Notes: generated by a model not told the origin, from the sequence alone. Positions 10,901 to 21,995 are shown, counted from the first letter of the stretch. The stretch is 64,000 nt of DNA from Amyelois transitella (GCF_032362555.1 NC_083507.1:5087001-5151000), one strand, 5' to 3'. Made by a program: numbers and translations.

Positions 10901-12931
10901 GCCACTCCACTAGCCTCTTTGTCCTAAATGAAACATTGAGTTAATACCATGTCACACCAAACTACGTTTTTTAAGGATTGCGTGCCTTATTACAAAACAT
11001 TTAAGGTTCAATTTTCAATACACTTGTTTTTGGACATAGGACTTTGTCAAATAGTCGAAGTAATATGCGTAATAATAATTACGTATTGAGGTGAGGACGA
11101 TATTTTATTTTTATTTTGCTCGGAACTGTTCATCTAGTTGTTTATAGTTGATCTAAGTTTAAATATGAAAATTTTATTGAATGTAATGCAATGCGATGAA
11201 CAAAGTAAGCATTAGAAAAACAGTTGCCATGGTCACTTTCTATTTCTTCTTCAATCTCCAAAGTGATAATTAACATTCTATCTTTACATACCCTAATTTC
11301 TATTACTTATACAAAAAGTTACTATTTAACACTCAAAATACTAAATATTTTTTAAATTGAATCCAATGAAGACTCTTAAGTATCTTCATTTTGAAATTTG
11401 TTATTTACTTTTTAATTAAATATAAAGTGCTGTATGGTTGCCGGCACTTTGTAATGGGACCACTCAATATCTCCCCATTGGGATTCTTCTTGTAGGCAAT
11501 GGGCTATCAGGGCGATGCAACCTGGCACAATTTGAATCTCAATTCCATCAATTAAGCTTGACAACTGAATGTAAAAAATAATAATTCCAGTAACATGTAT
11601 AAAAGTTAAAGATTACAATATTCGGTTATTTACCTTTTCGATTATCATTGGCAAAATCAAATTTAGAAAACACTAATTTGCCATCATTATTGAAAACTGG
11701 TTTTGCTACATTCACTTTATTCTTGTTTTCAATTTCTAACTTTTTAGGTTTCTGCACATCTGTAAATGGTTTCACTTGGACTTTCTTTGTTCTCTCTGTT
11801 TTCTTAATCTTTTTGTGGAGTTTACTACTTAAACTCTTTTTAACTAATTTATTTTTCAATGTAAATTTATTTTGGGACTTAATCTTTTGCAGTTTTTCTT
11901 CTAATTCTGCAATGTTTTGTGCCCGTTTTGCCAATTTGTTGTCATTCATGTCTTGTTGAGAATCATTGACCATTTCATAGTCTGCATTGTCATCATTATC
12001 AACTGAAATGATAAAAATTTTAAATGAAATGTATACAAAAATGTAATTCAACTACATACAAGAGCATAGAGTAGAGCATCAGTGGTTGAATCAGTAATGT
12101 ACCCGGTTTAAATGTGTTATGGGCATGAAGCACCCGTGCCATACACTATTTGTTAATTATGTACATTAGTTTGAATACTACTGAATACTTTTACAGTGAG
12201 TTATGTACACTTTCCAGGTGGCCAGGATGTGACAAAGAGTAAAGCCAGGAGGAAGAAGATGTTATTCTTATACAACTTGTCATGTGAATAGGAACACTCC
12301 ATCTCTTTCCCATGGATTTTGTAAAAGACAACCAAGAGAATTCATTTAAGCAAGCTTCTATGCTGGTCTGGTCAAGAAAAGAAAAAGCAGTGTATACCAG
12401 CTGTTAGTCTTCCAGCACAAATTGTAAATGTCAATTGAGGGAAAGGCTTATTATCTTGGAATTCTTCTTTTAGGTTAGGGTAGAGCTGCAACCTTTCACT
12501 ATTTGAATATCAATTCCATCAAAAAGACCTACTGCTGAATATGGAATTAATATATCCTTTCACTCTTTTTAAGACTGTAAGTTCTGTCTACCAAGTAAAG
12601 GATTAAGACAAGAATATGAATATAGCTTCAACCGCGTCAACTATTAACCTAAAATTTCCACTCCAAAAAGAAGAAAACAACGCTAGGAGAATAAAGATTT
12701 GAATTTAATAAGAAAGACAAAAGTAAACATTTTACCAAAAAAGTAATATAAATAACAAGAATATAGCATATTATCAGATACTATTTAAATACTAAAATGG
12801 ACATGGTGGTAAACAAACTAACCTCTTGATGGTATATTTATAAAAGATAAAACATTCTTGATGAAATCCAATTCTCTGGCTAATTCGACCTTAAAACATT
12901 TGTTTTTTAATGAAGTTTTGTGAATCGCCAT
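7942..12931 (-). CDS. Surf6: Surfeit locus protein 6 homologue (nucleolar, ribosome biogenesis)
   Basis: There are four coding exons on the minus strand: 12931-12823, 12002-11634, 9150-8942 and 8112-7942. All introns are GT-AG and phases agree, giving 285 residues. The conserved SURF6 features are visible: a GKLVFSKFDF motif in exon 2, a KAKEIKEKVAWKTVLQKAEG block with KVKDDPTLLKKS in exon 3, and a Lys-rich tail QWENRIKSVEQKKDERQKKR in exon 4. Family members bind nucleic acid in the nucleolus and act in pre-rRNA processing. The very basic composition agrees with nucleolar targeting. The protein is slightly short for the family (mostly over 300 residues). The initiator ATG sits inside an AATATGGCG promoter-type motif, so the 5' UTR may be very short. 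The introns carry repeats and a THAP pseudogene. Confidence 0.93.
8186..8215 (-). mobile_element. Helitron-like 3' terminus in a Surf6 intron
   Basis: Read on the minus strand, the sequence ends in GACGAAGTCGCGGGCAACAGCTAG, the hairpin-plus-CTAG 3' end of the common lepidopteran Helitron-like repeat. I could not place the other end in the AT-rich intron. Confidence 0.55.
9768..10515 (+). pseudogene. THAP-domain gene remnant (two exon pieces) in a Surf6 intron
   Basis: At 9768-9848 an ATG opens MTKCSVKKCKNCPRM followed by ALKKDGVSYF, the start of a THAP zinc finger (C-x(2-4)-C with a KDGVS/F tail), then a stop. After an acceptor-like CCGCAG ending at 10387, the next piece encodes RNEWISIIARNRGEEF and then, in a different frame, CSEHFLPSDIHTT at 10474-10515, the Cys-...-H core of THAP. 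A frame change and an early stop make it non-functional. It could derive from a host THAP gene or from a THAP-bearing DNA transposon. Orientation is opposite to Surf6. Confidence 0.6.
10085..10130 (-). mobile_element. RTE-like LINE 3' stub
   Basis: The reverse strand reads GCCTACTCCTCCGGGAAAGA and then GGCGTGATTTTATGTATGTA, matching the 3' ends of the longer RTE copies at 31440-31477 and 41240-41290. Confidence 0.65.
10608..10712 (-). mobile_element. tRNA-derived SINE head
   Basis: On the minus strand the segment carries an A-box-like GTGGCCTAATG and a B-box GGTTCGATCCC about 40 nt apart, as in tRNA-derived SINEs. No matching acceptor stem is present, so it is not a tRNA gene. Confidence 0.6.
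11430..11572 (+). mobile_element. Diverged copy of the 265-bp SINE-like repeat (Surf6 intron)
   Basis: The segment matches the unit defined at 14227-14491: GGTTGCCGGCAC, GGACCACTC, GGCAATGGGCTA and TCTCAATTCCATCA in the same order, with deletions. It lies between Surf6 exons 2 and 3. Confidence 0.6.
12285..12602 (+). mobile_element. Diverged copy of the 265-bp SINE-like repeat (Surf6 intron 1)
   Basis: ACTCCATCTCTTTCCCATGG, then after extra sequence GGCTTATTATCTTGGAATTC, TTTCACTATTTGAATATCAA and AAGACTGTAAGTTCTGTCTA, follow the order of the full unit at 14227-14491. Confidence 0.6.
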
Positions 12932-13139
12932 ATTGATAACAGGCATTTAAAAATAAAATACCCTGTACGTACACCACACGTAAACACCTCTTCATGAAAC
13001 CTCAAAAAAAGCAGATCTAGCAGCAGTGCTGCCAGACCAAAAATCCGATTGAGCGCTGTAAGATGTAAAAAAGCGCTACATATCGCGCTAAAAGAACAAT
13101 TTTTCTTGAATGAAGTAAAGTAAACAAACAAAAAATTAC

Positions 13140-13366
13140 TTAAGTAAAACGTTTATTTTCGAAATTAACCAAAAAGTAGCTATCGCTTGATATAGCTGAA
13201 CTAGGGCCTGGTAAAGGTTCATTAGTAGTTTTGAAATATTTTTCCAATGTTCCAATCTTTCGCAAGATATCGGCTGGAATTTCATAATTCGAACAATTGC
13301 TGTCTGCGGCAGTTAGTCCTGCACGAATTATAAGAATAGCATTAATGATTTTTAATTTTATGCCGT
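13140..13366 (-). other. Unrecognised ORF fragment
   Basis: The minus strand encodes about 70 residues with good amino-acid composition (IRAGLTAADSNCSNYEIPAD, ILRKIGTLEKYF), ending in a stop. Its upstream side runs directly into the SINE-like repeat at 13361, so it has no start of its own. It could be the C-terminus of a transposase or a lost exon; I do not recognise a family. Confidence 0.3.
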
Positions 13367-13577
13367 GTGGTTCCCGAACCAATTATATATAAAATTAAAA
13401 ATCATTTTTTGTATTGTATTTTTTGTATTGTAGTGGTCCTATTCTTTTTTGTATTGGTGCCCCGGCACTCCATCTCTTTCCCATGGATGTCGTAAAAGGC
13501 GACTAAGGGATATGCTTACAAACTTGGGATTCGTTGGCTCTGTCTATCCCGCAAGGGATATAGACGTGACCGTATGT
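13361..13577 (+). mobile_element. SINE-like repeat copy, internally deleted
   Basis: TGCCGTGTGGTTCCCG at 13361 marks the 5' end, followed by an AT-rich stretch, ACTCCATCTCTTTCCCATGG, and the tail GGGATATAGACGTGACCGTA with TGTCTGTA. The middle third of the unit is missing. Confidence 0.7.
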
Positions 13578-14226
13578 CTGTATATTGAAAAACATTATAA
13601 GCAATGAGATTACATTGGCGTGACGTTGACATTGATTACTAGACTTTGAAGTACCAAGTACATGAAACGAATGCTTCTTTTCATACATTTTACGTTTTCC
13701 ATTCCAATTCAATCGAAGTCTTTATCTTATTTGTACTATTTATTTTGATTTTGTGTATTATGAATAAAATAATGTTGTCCATAATTATTCCAAATTGGTA
13801 ACATTCTTGCAATATTGTACATTAAATTTATTAAACGCTTAAGGTAACTTGATTTATAGCGTCTTAATAATTTAGTACCTTTCGTCTGTACTGAACAATT
13901 ACAGTAAGTGAATGTCATATAATTATTATGTAAACGATTGATTTCTCTGAATTAGTTTTAGTACTTAAGCAGTTTTCCTTTAAGCATTTTTTGTTTATTA
14001 CTTCTGGCGTTAGCCATCTTTTCAAGTCCCATTTCATTTCAGTATGTTTACTTCTTCTATTTCTTTTGTATAACCACATAGTTACTTGTTATAGCGGCAT
14101 CAGATTTATAATAAATGTCATTATACATTTTTTGTCTTATAACAGAACATACGGAAATTCTATGAAGTATGGAGGTATTGTGGTAACCACTCTGGGAAAG
14201 TGTGATTTGATTAATAAATGCAACTA
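13578..14226. other. Intergenic, no supported feature
   Basis: Several short open frames lie on both strands, none with a recognisable domain. The last 11 bases (14216-14226) are the left target duplication of the next repeat. Confidence 0.5.
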
Positions 14227-14491
14227 ATGCCGTGTGGTTCCCGGCACCAATGAAAAAAGAATAGGACCACTCCATCTCTTTCCCATGGTTGTCGTAAAAG
14301 GCGACTAAGGGATAGGCTTACAAAATTGGGATTCTTTTTTTTTAGGCGATGGGCTAGCAACCTGTCACTATTTGAATCTGAATTCTATCATAAAGCCAAA
14401 TAGCTGAATGTGGCCATTCAGTCTTTTCAAGACTGTTGGCTCTGTCTACCCCGCAAGGGATATAGACGTGACAATATGTATGTATGTATGT
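14227..14491 (+). mobile_element. Full-length 265-bp SINE-like repeat with 11-bp target duplication
   Basis: The unit is flanked by perfect AAATGCAACTA copies at 14216-14226 and 14492-14502. It begins TGCCGTGTGGTTCCCGGCAC and ends GGGATATAGACGTGACAATA followed by (TGTA)n. The order of blocks is shared by about 13 other copies in the window. No pol III A/B boxes were recognised, so it may be a LINE-derived rather than tRNA-derived SINE. Confidence 0.85.
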
Positions 14492-14739
14492 AAATGCAAC
14501 TACTTCAGCTATCAGTTCCCAATACTACCTATATTTACCATGTCATTTTGTTTCTTTATTTCTAAGTTTATTTTAATGAGGTTTTTATGTTTTCTAACAT
14601 TTAGTTATTAAATCAAGCACTCTTTGTTTTTGACCTGAGACCTCGTAATATATGAAATGCCGACTACATGCATCAATAAAAGAGATTGAACTTTAAAATT
14701 AAGTAATTGAACTTTTAATTTAAGTACTAAAGGCTGTCT

Positions 14740-14935
14740 GCGACATCATATTTATCTATTTCTAATTATGAATCAATCCTGCGGAAACTCCAGGATAAAA
14801 AGTAGCATATTAGCTAATCTGAGTCTCCAGCTACATATCAAATTTCATTGTTATCGGTTCAGTAGTATTTTAATGAAAGAGTAACAATTATCCTTACATA
14901 CTTACCCTCTTTAACTTTCGCATTTATTATTATTA
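14740..14935 (-). repeat. Fragment of a common interspersed repeat
   Basis: The phrases CCTGCGGAAACTCCAGGAT, TCGGTTCAGTAGT and GAAAGAGTAACAA are characteristic of a frequent lepidopteran repeat; related phrases occur at 10540-10620 and 20500-20650. No termini or coding potential were found. Confidence 0.45.
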
Positions 14936-15187
14936 TTTTTTTATTTATATATGTACGGGGCAAATTACACTGATTGAGTTAGCCTCGATGTAAGTTCGAG
15001 ACTTGTGTTACGAGATAATAACTCAACGATACTATATTTTATAATAAATACTTATATAGATAAACATCCAAGACCCAGGCCAATCAGAAAAAGTACTTTT
15101 TCTCATCATGCCCTGGCTGGGATTCGAACCCGGGACCTCTTGGTGTCAGAGACAAGCGTACTACAGCTGCGCCACAGAGGCCGTCAT
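14936..15187 (-). mobile_element. tRNA-derived SINE, nearly complete
   Basis: On the minus strand the head starts GGCCTCTGTGGCGCAGCTGT with an A-box-like TGGCGCAGCTG and a B-box GGTTCGAATCCC about 45 nt downstream. A body with AAGTACTTTTTCTGATTGGC follows, and it ends in an (ATAA)n-rich tail near 14936. The tRNA-like fold lacks a paired acceptor stem. Confidence 0.8.
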
Positions 15188-15930
15188 TTATTAGTAGGAT
15201 GTAATTTAATACACATTCAATAATCATGTTTGAGACACCTTGAACATTTTAAAATGTCACAATAGCAGCAACAAAGTCAAGATAAGAAGGAAATCTAGCA
15301 GACTTAAACTTATGCAAATAATAAAATAAAACATAGGGTATTTACATTTCCTAAAAGCTTTTGCCTGTTTTTCATAAATATAATGTTCACATCTGTATTT
15401 ATGATGTTTATAATTATCTTTTGTCATAAAACTTTTTCTCTTTATGGCAGTTTTACTGTACAGCATAATTTGTATTTCAAAATCATTTTTAATAGTCTAG
15501 TCTCCATCACCACTTTGATTTATTATCTGAGGATTCTAAGGTTTTTGTAGTATTGATTACTGGTAGACTATTAGAGAATGCCTTATTGAGTCTCACAATT
15601 GAAAATCTAACAATAACAAAACAACTCCTAAGGACTGGTAAGATTACAGTTAAGTTTGAAGTTTTTAATCTTCAAACTGTATTAATAAAAACTACCTTAG
15701 TATTCTAGATAAGTTTGACAAATCTAGAAAAATGCAATCTAACAAAAAAGCGACGAAATGAGCACACAACCTACAAAAAGCAATGATTTAAAGCCACCCA
15801 CAAAAAGCCACGAATTTAGTGCCTGCCACAAGAAATACAATTTTTGTAAATCCCATGGGACCTATTGTTTTTACTGAGATTAAAGGTGTCCATCTCCAGG
15901 CTTTTAATAAATATATAACTATATCTATGT
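15188..15930. other. Intergenic with repeat scraps
   Basis: A stretch at 15815-15885 resembles a common repeat phrase (GTAAATCCCATGGGACCTAT, TTTTTACTGAGAT), also seen at 18980-19050 and 34920-34960. A 69-codon frame at 15257-15466 (-) is unsupported. Confidence 0.4.
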
Positions 15931-16145
15931 GTGGCTTGTGGTTCTCGGTACCAATAGAAAAAAGAATAGGATTACTAGGCTTATGTACTTGGGATTACTC
16001 TTTTAGGCGATGGGCTAGCAACCTGTCACTAATTAAATCTCAATTCCATCATTAAGCCAAACAACTGAATGTTGCGTGGCCTTTCATCTTTTGATGACTG
16101 TTGGCTCTGTCTACCCCGCAAGGGATATAGACGTGATTCTATGTT
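15931..16145 (+). mobile_element. SINE-like repeat copy, internally deleted
   Basis: GTGTGGCTTGTGGTTCTCGG near the start, TTTTAGGCGATGGGCTAGCA in the middle and CCCCGCAAGGGATATAGACG near the end match the 265-bp unit. The TTCCCATGGATGTCG section is missing. Confidence 0.75.
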
Positions 16146-16164
16146 ATGTTTATACTAACTATAT

Positions 16165-16322
16165 CCTAACCTACATCAATTTCTGGAGCCGGTTCTCGGT
16201 TGATATACATATTGTGTGCAATATGAAATCAGTAATTGACACATCAATTTATTAAGTAAGTATATTGTTGTGGCATCATTATTTTTGCGGGCACCGACTC
16301 CAGCAATTGTGGGAAGGTTAGG
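16165..16322. mobile_element. 158-bp MITE-like element with ~35-bp inverted termini
   Basis: The left end CCTAACCTACATCAATTTCT (with GGAGCCGGT following) mirrors the right end, which on the opposite strand reads CCTAACCTTCCCACAATTGC (with TGGAGTCGGT). TAT lies immediately outside on both sides (16162-16164 and 16323-16325), a possible 3-bp target duplication. There is no coding capacity. Confidence 0.6.
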
Positions 16323-16325
16323 TAT

Positions 16326-17106
16326 CAACCCACTTATCGCCTAGGTACGACGTATTGTTAGTATTTTTTTCAATTATTTTTAGTGTTAGTACATTTACGT
16401 AATAAGTGTTTAACATTTGCTCTCCTCCCGTTAGCTCTTTAAGTTAAGCATAATACACTGCTGACTGTACTGGTTCTGAGAAACATTAATGTGTATATGG
16501 TTATTCCTTGTCCTTGTGAGAAGAGGCCTTTGCCAAATACACCATTATTTACAAATTAACTGCAGAGCTTTTTCTATTTATTTTTAAAGTGTTCCCTGGA
16601 ATATCGTCCACATTTATGACCAGACCTTAACCAAATTTCAATCGGGCACTGCTAGTGAATGCAAAAAAAATATTTCTAATCGGATTATACATGCCGGATA
16701 TATGTATACGGTAACGTAGTAAAGCCAAGCAAAAAGACACGAAGGAATTAGATTCTAATAGGCTGCTCATGTAAGAAGAATCCCAAAATTATAACCCTTT
16801 GTTTTTCTTCACCATCAGACTGATATTGTCGCATGCTGGGTCGGGAATTTCGGCCTAACTATGTCCCGGCGGACGTAGTCGGGCTTTTTGATTGCCTGTC
16901 CGGCTTTTGTTTGACTTTTTATATTGTAGATCGAGAAATACGAACGTTAATAGTTTACGCAAACAGTATATTTTCGATAATAGGCAACCAAAAAAAGGTC
17001 ATTCCTTTAAGCAAGTCCGGCTTTTTTTACTGAAATGTAATTGCAAAACTCGCAGGTCTGTCCGGCCATTAGTTATGGCAACCTTAGATGCCAGCAAAAT
17101 AGGCTA
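16326..17106. other. Intergenic, no supported gene
   Basis: Open frames at 16833-17033 and 16892-17110 have no domain. The word GTCCGGC recurs three times (16899, 17016, 17069), perhaps part of an unnamed repeat. Confidence 0.4.
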
Positions 17107-17400
17107 CTAATATAACATTGGCGCGTGAAAGAATGAAAATAAATTGCTCCAAACGTTGTGCTCTGCGAAGCCGCCGCCGCCCCACTCTGCTAAAACACTA
17201 TCCAAAGAAGGGAGTTGCGTGATTTCGTCTGCGGACGTGAGCGTAGCATAATACACTTGTTTTTGGTTGTACACATAAATGTTTAATAAACTTAGGTTGA
17301 TTGTTCTTTCAACCTGATTTAAATCCATACCCAACGTTACTGCAAACACCAAAAGGTATAATGTAAAGGTAATAAGTAGGTATTTTGATTTTAATGTCAT
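17107..17400 (-). CDS. Possible small secreted protein or first exon, divergent from Ctr1
   Basis: A 97-codon frame starts at 17400 with MTLKSKYLLITFTLYLLVFA followed by VTLG, which looks like a signal peptide (basic n-region, long hydrophobic core). The remainder contains one Asn-Leu-Ser glycosylation-type site and no recognised domain. It starts only about 115 bp from the Ctr1 ATG on the other strand, so a shared bidirectional promoter is possible. Chance or a non-coding transcript is equally plausible. Confidence 0.25.
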   Translation of the reverse strand: MTLKSKYLLITFTLYLLVFAVTLGMDLNQVERTINLSLLNIYVYNQKQVYYATLTSADEITQLPSLDSVLAEWGGGGFAEHNVWSNLFSFFHAPMLY

Positions 17401-17514
17401 GTCAGTGATCTGACCGGCGGCGCGTGGATGACCTTTCCTCTTAGCGAAAAAATGTAATGGTCGAAATAGCTATAAAATATAAATTTAATTCACAGAATTC
17501 GACGGAGAGAAATC

Positions 17515-20500
17515 ATGGACATGCATAAAATGGATCATTCAAACCACGAGATAATGCAACATACTCATCACAATAATATGGACCACGACACGCATAAAAT
17601 GAATTTTGACTTGAACGTAAGTAAATTTTCATAAAATTCTTAAGTAGTTATTCAAATAATATTGTTAGTTTATTAATGCATGCTTACTTAATTCTGAACT
17701 TTATACATGTATATTCTTAAAAATATATATTTTTAATGAAATTGTGAGAAAAGTTATATCGAGTAGACATGTTTTCTTATAGTGTAAGCAAATATAATAA
17801 AACAATCTTAAGGTAGCGTGGCACTGTTACGTTATTAAGTTCTACTTTGACCTTGATTCACGGTTTAAACTTTTACTGATACTGATCTGAAAGTAAGTGA
17901 CTACGTAGTTGCACTAGTACCGGATTGGATTTTTGTATAATTACATAATACCCATTAAGTAATAATAATTTAAGCAAGTTCAGAAAGTTTCTTGTATATT
18001 ATATTAACTACATACTAAAAAGAGGCAAAAAAAGAACGCTGGTCTCCTGACATCTTTAAACTAGAATAATGGTTAAGAGCGAAAAAGACAAGAAAAAAAT
18101 AAAATCCAAGAACTCTTAATTTTTTACTCTGCGTCGTTAAGTAACTTCAGTAACTTCTTCAAACAAAATATCCTAAATTACTAAATCAGTATCAATGGAT
18201 ATTATTAGTATAATAAATTATGACAATTTTAAACAAGTTCAACTGGTTTATAATAATAATTACTAGGTACTACTACTATTACTGGTTCCTAGTAATAAAA
18301 TGATTTAATAACAATTTTTTTTACATTTATAACATTTTTATTTTTGTTTATTTCAGTTACTTAAAAACACATCTGAAGATATAAACAGTATGGGACAGAC
18401 ATCAGATATGATGAGACATGGGGAGCAAAGCCATGGTAGGCACGGTGACCATGCAATGTCTATGACAGTAAGTTACTCTTCCTTGTATTTTTGCTCGGTA
18501 ATAATTACCATTTGGTTTTTATTTACTTTAGGTTGGATAACGATATGTGTGACGTGGATAAGCGTAACGATTTTTTTTATTTGGTTACTTAACATACCAT
18601 AAAAAATATTGTTTTCTTCTACATTCACTTTAGTCCCAGGTTTTTTTTAGTTTCACGGCGGATGCACGGAAGTCATACTTTTTTCATGGTGGAAAGTCGA
18701 AGATGTTGGTGAATTTATTGGTTCTTTCTTCGCAATTTTCATAATGGCTTTACTGTATGAAGGGTAAGATTTTTACGAAAACCGATTTTTTACTTATGTT
18801 TAACTCGACTTTATTTTCTTTAATTACATCGTACTTTAGTAACGATAATCTTATGTTTCTCAGTTCTTTATCTTGCTTTTATCTGAAATAATATTTTAAA
18901 TTCGAAAGTAAGTTTATTTGTTTGTTTTCTCTGAACATCTACTGAACCAATCTTCTTGAAATTTTGCGTACGAGTCTAGAGAAGTACATAGGGATCTTTT
19001 TATAGAGATTAAAACTATAGTTCCTGTGGGATTTGCGTAAATCCTGTAATTTTTTTGAAGGTAAATTTGTGCGAATAAAGCTGCGGGTAAATACTAGTTC
19101 TAAATAAATAGAAAACAATCCTAGCTGATCATGGTAGTCTTTTCCTTGTATGTGTGTGCATTAGCGCAATATTACTTCACCCATTTTAATTTCAGACTAA
19201 AGTACTACAGGAAGCATTTATTATGGAAAACATATACAGGACTTCAGTACTGTGCTGTGACGTCCCCTGATAAACGTGTAATGGCTGACGAGCCTCAGGT
19301 CATTCAGTAAGTTAATTAAATTTCGATTAAAATACATTCTAAAACGTTATTTTAAAAGCTGTAGGTAAATGGTATGTGAAATCCATGCAATTTTTTTAAT
19401 TAGTTTATTCGATTATTAATCACTAAACTTAATTAAACTAAATAAGTTTTCGAATATGTATGTATATTTTTTAAGTATATGCAAACTATTATGTATTTGT
19501 GATTTATTTGTCTTTGTCTTTTACTGGGTCAGTTATATTAATAGATGTGGCCTCGAGTGTCTTTATTGAAAGAGATTTCATTGCTGCCTTCGCTAGCGAG
19601 AAATACTTACATTGTCACAAGATTGCTGATAATGTAGTAGAAGTTATTCAAACTATAGATAAATTTATATACCTAATTACACGATAAAGTAATTGTACTT
19701 ATAAGTATTTAAAAGTATGAGGTTTATAATATTTTTCTCGTCAAAAGCTTAAGTCGACGGGCTTATTTGACAACAATTATTTCTTTTACGTTTCAAAAAC
19801 GTATTCCAGTATCTATCGAATTAAAATGCATAAAATTTAAATACCTCATCTAATTAGTACCTTAAAACAAGAGCATAATTGGTATGCTAAATATTTTGCG
19901 AAATAATAAACCAAAAATCATGGTAGGTATAGAGAAAATATAAAAATTTGTGTGTCCATGTTGGGTCCCATTAAGCACAAAGGTATAAACGATCATAGTT
20001 TCGCATAACAGTTTACAGAATGGCGGATGTATAGTTACAAAAATAAATACGTGACGTTATATACGAAAAGAACGTACCAGTTGTGTACGAGTACCAAAAC
20101 GTGCCTTTAATTAAATTCAGTGTACCTCAAAAGAACAGGAACAATAATAATAATCCAGTGAGCTGCAGTTCTGATCGATTGAACAGTGAGTAAAAGCTGA
20201 AAACGTTTTTTAGTCATATGGTGACTTTGTATTTACGAAGGGAGTGTACCTTTGCTGTACTTAAAAAAATAATATAAACTCTTGTTATAATACACCCGCC
20301 ATTCTGACATACACGGTTTACATATGAAAATGTATGCGAAACGACGATTATAGCAAAAAACAATACATAGGTAATTATGCTATAAAACTCTTGTTGGCTG
20401 AAACCGTTTTCTGACTTAGCTTTTTTTTTAGGCCGGTGCCGCATGTTCTTGAAAGAAATGTGTAAGTATTATATGTTTCCTTTATTTTAAACTAACTTTT

Positions 20501-21802
20501 TCACAGCGCTTCTTTCCTAAGGAAATTACAGAAAAAAGTAGCCTATGTTACTACCGAAGGTCAATTTCATATCTGTGCCTAATGACGTCAAATTAGTCCA
20601 GTAGTTTTTGAGTTTATTTGTTACAAACATATAAAATACAATTCTTTACTCTTTTTTATTAGTATGAAATAACTTATCAACACTAATATTATAATTATAA
20701 TATTAGAAATACGAAACTAACTCTGTCTGTTATGCTTTCACGTATAAACTACTAAACTGATACCTATGTTTGGTACATTACAGAAATAGAGTTGGCCCTG
20801 TGGAAGAACGTAAACTATTTTTATTGCGAATAATAAACCTCGCGGAGGAATTCGCGGACAAAAGCAAGTGTAATGTAATTTTATAAATGTCATAAAAGAG
20901 CAAAGTGCCCAGACCACTGGTAGTTTTTCGCATTGCGACTCACGTTACGTTCAAATACTTAACTAATTTCGTAATAATATTAATGTATGAAATGGTTTCC
21001 AATTATGTTTGTCGACCCCGTATAGAGGTTAGGCGTTGCTCTCCAAACCAAAGTACTAACTACCCGAACCCGATAGTGTCAACGAAAGCCTTAATAAAAT
21101 ACAGATGTATCTTTACTGCGAAACTAACTTTTATTAATTTAAACTTTATGCACGTAAAATGTACAATATGACTTAATGCCAAGGCATTATCTGCCAGTCG
21201 AACCTTTGGACCAAACTGTGATGGATGTACAGGTGGTGCGATAACTCTTACCCGCAGCTTTGCCCGCCCGAATTCGCGAATTTATCGCCACCTTACAAAA
21301 CCGAATACCTAAAAGAATACAAGTTTTTCGCAAATCCCACAGGAACTATAGTTTTTACCGGGATAAGAAGTATCCTATGACCTTCTCCAGATTCTTTATT
21401 ATATATACGCAAAATCTCAAGAAGATTTGTTTTTGGACAATCCTGTATTCCACCGCAATAAGCTAGATCGCTGGATTATTATTTTAAGACACAAGTAAAT
21501 AGAAATTATTACTTAATTTCAATAAAAATCTTTCACATAATTGACCTCGAAACTTACTTACCTGTATAATGTATGTAACAAACTTTTAATCTCTTTACAG
21601 GCCTACTATGCTCAGCACCCCTCATGCATGGCAAACCGTCCTCCATGGTGTTCAAGTGCTTGTCAGTTATATGTTAATGTTGGTGTTCATGACATACAAC
21701 ACGTGGCTATGTGCAGCTGTTGTTCTTGGCTCGGCTACGGGCTACTTCCTCTTTGGTTGGCGTGAATCTGTTGTTGTCGACTTTACGGAACATTGTCACT
21801 GA
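17515..21802 (+). CDS. Ctr1: High-affinity copper uptake transporter Ctr1
   Basis: There are six coding exons: 17515-17616, 18357-18467, 18651-18763, 19196-19306, 20432-20461 and 21601-21802, all GT-AG and in phase, giving 222 residues. The extracellular N-terminus is rich in His and Met ([19 protein letters not shown]). TM1 lies around residues 90-108 ([17 protein letters not shown]). The second helix carries the copper-selective MxxxM at M182/M186 ([12 protein letters not shown]), the third the GxxxG at G199/G203, and the C-terminus is the metal-handing HCH. These are the hallmarks of the Ctr family, which forms trimers importing Cu(I) at the plasma membrane. Exon 5 is only 30 nt and adds [11 protein letters not shown] to the loop before TM2. 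Confidence 0.95.
18905..19102 (+). mobile_element. Helitron-like remnant in Ctr1 intron 3
   Basis: TTATTTGTTTGTTTTCTCTG, CTACTGAACCAATCTTCTTG and the end AAGCTGCGGGTAAATACTAG followed by T follow the layout of lepidopteran non-autonomous Helitrons (CTAG 3' end). The 3' hairpin is eroded. Confidence 0.45.
20500..20660 (-). repeat. Interspersed repeat fragment in Ctr1 intron 5
   Basis: The phrases AAAAGTAGCCTATGTTACT and AGTCCAGTAGTTTTTGAGTT belong to the same repeat type as 14740-14935. Nothing is coding. Confidence 0.4.
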
Positions 21803-21995
21803 TATTTATAATGTGACTGTAATAAGACTAGTATCACTAGGTACTTACTGTATAACCTCGCTATTTGAAAAGCTCAAAATGAATTATCATGGTTATCATG
21901 TTATAAGTGGACAGCCTATTGTGTATTTAAGTACTTTTGAGCAGAAATATTTATACCAGTTATATACTTTTTAGGAATATATTATGTAGGTTACA

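Noticed and set aside
15105-15187. tRNA gene on the minus strand
   Set aside because: A and B boxes are present but the acceptor stem does not pair and a SINE body with A/T-rich tail follows; called a SINE.
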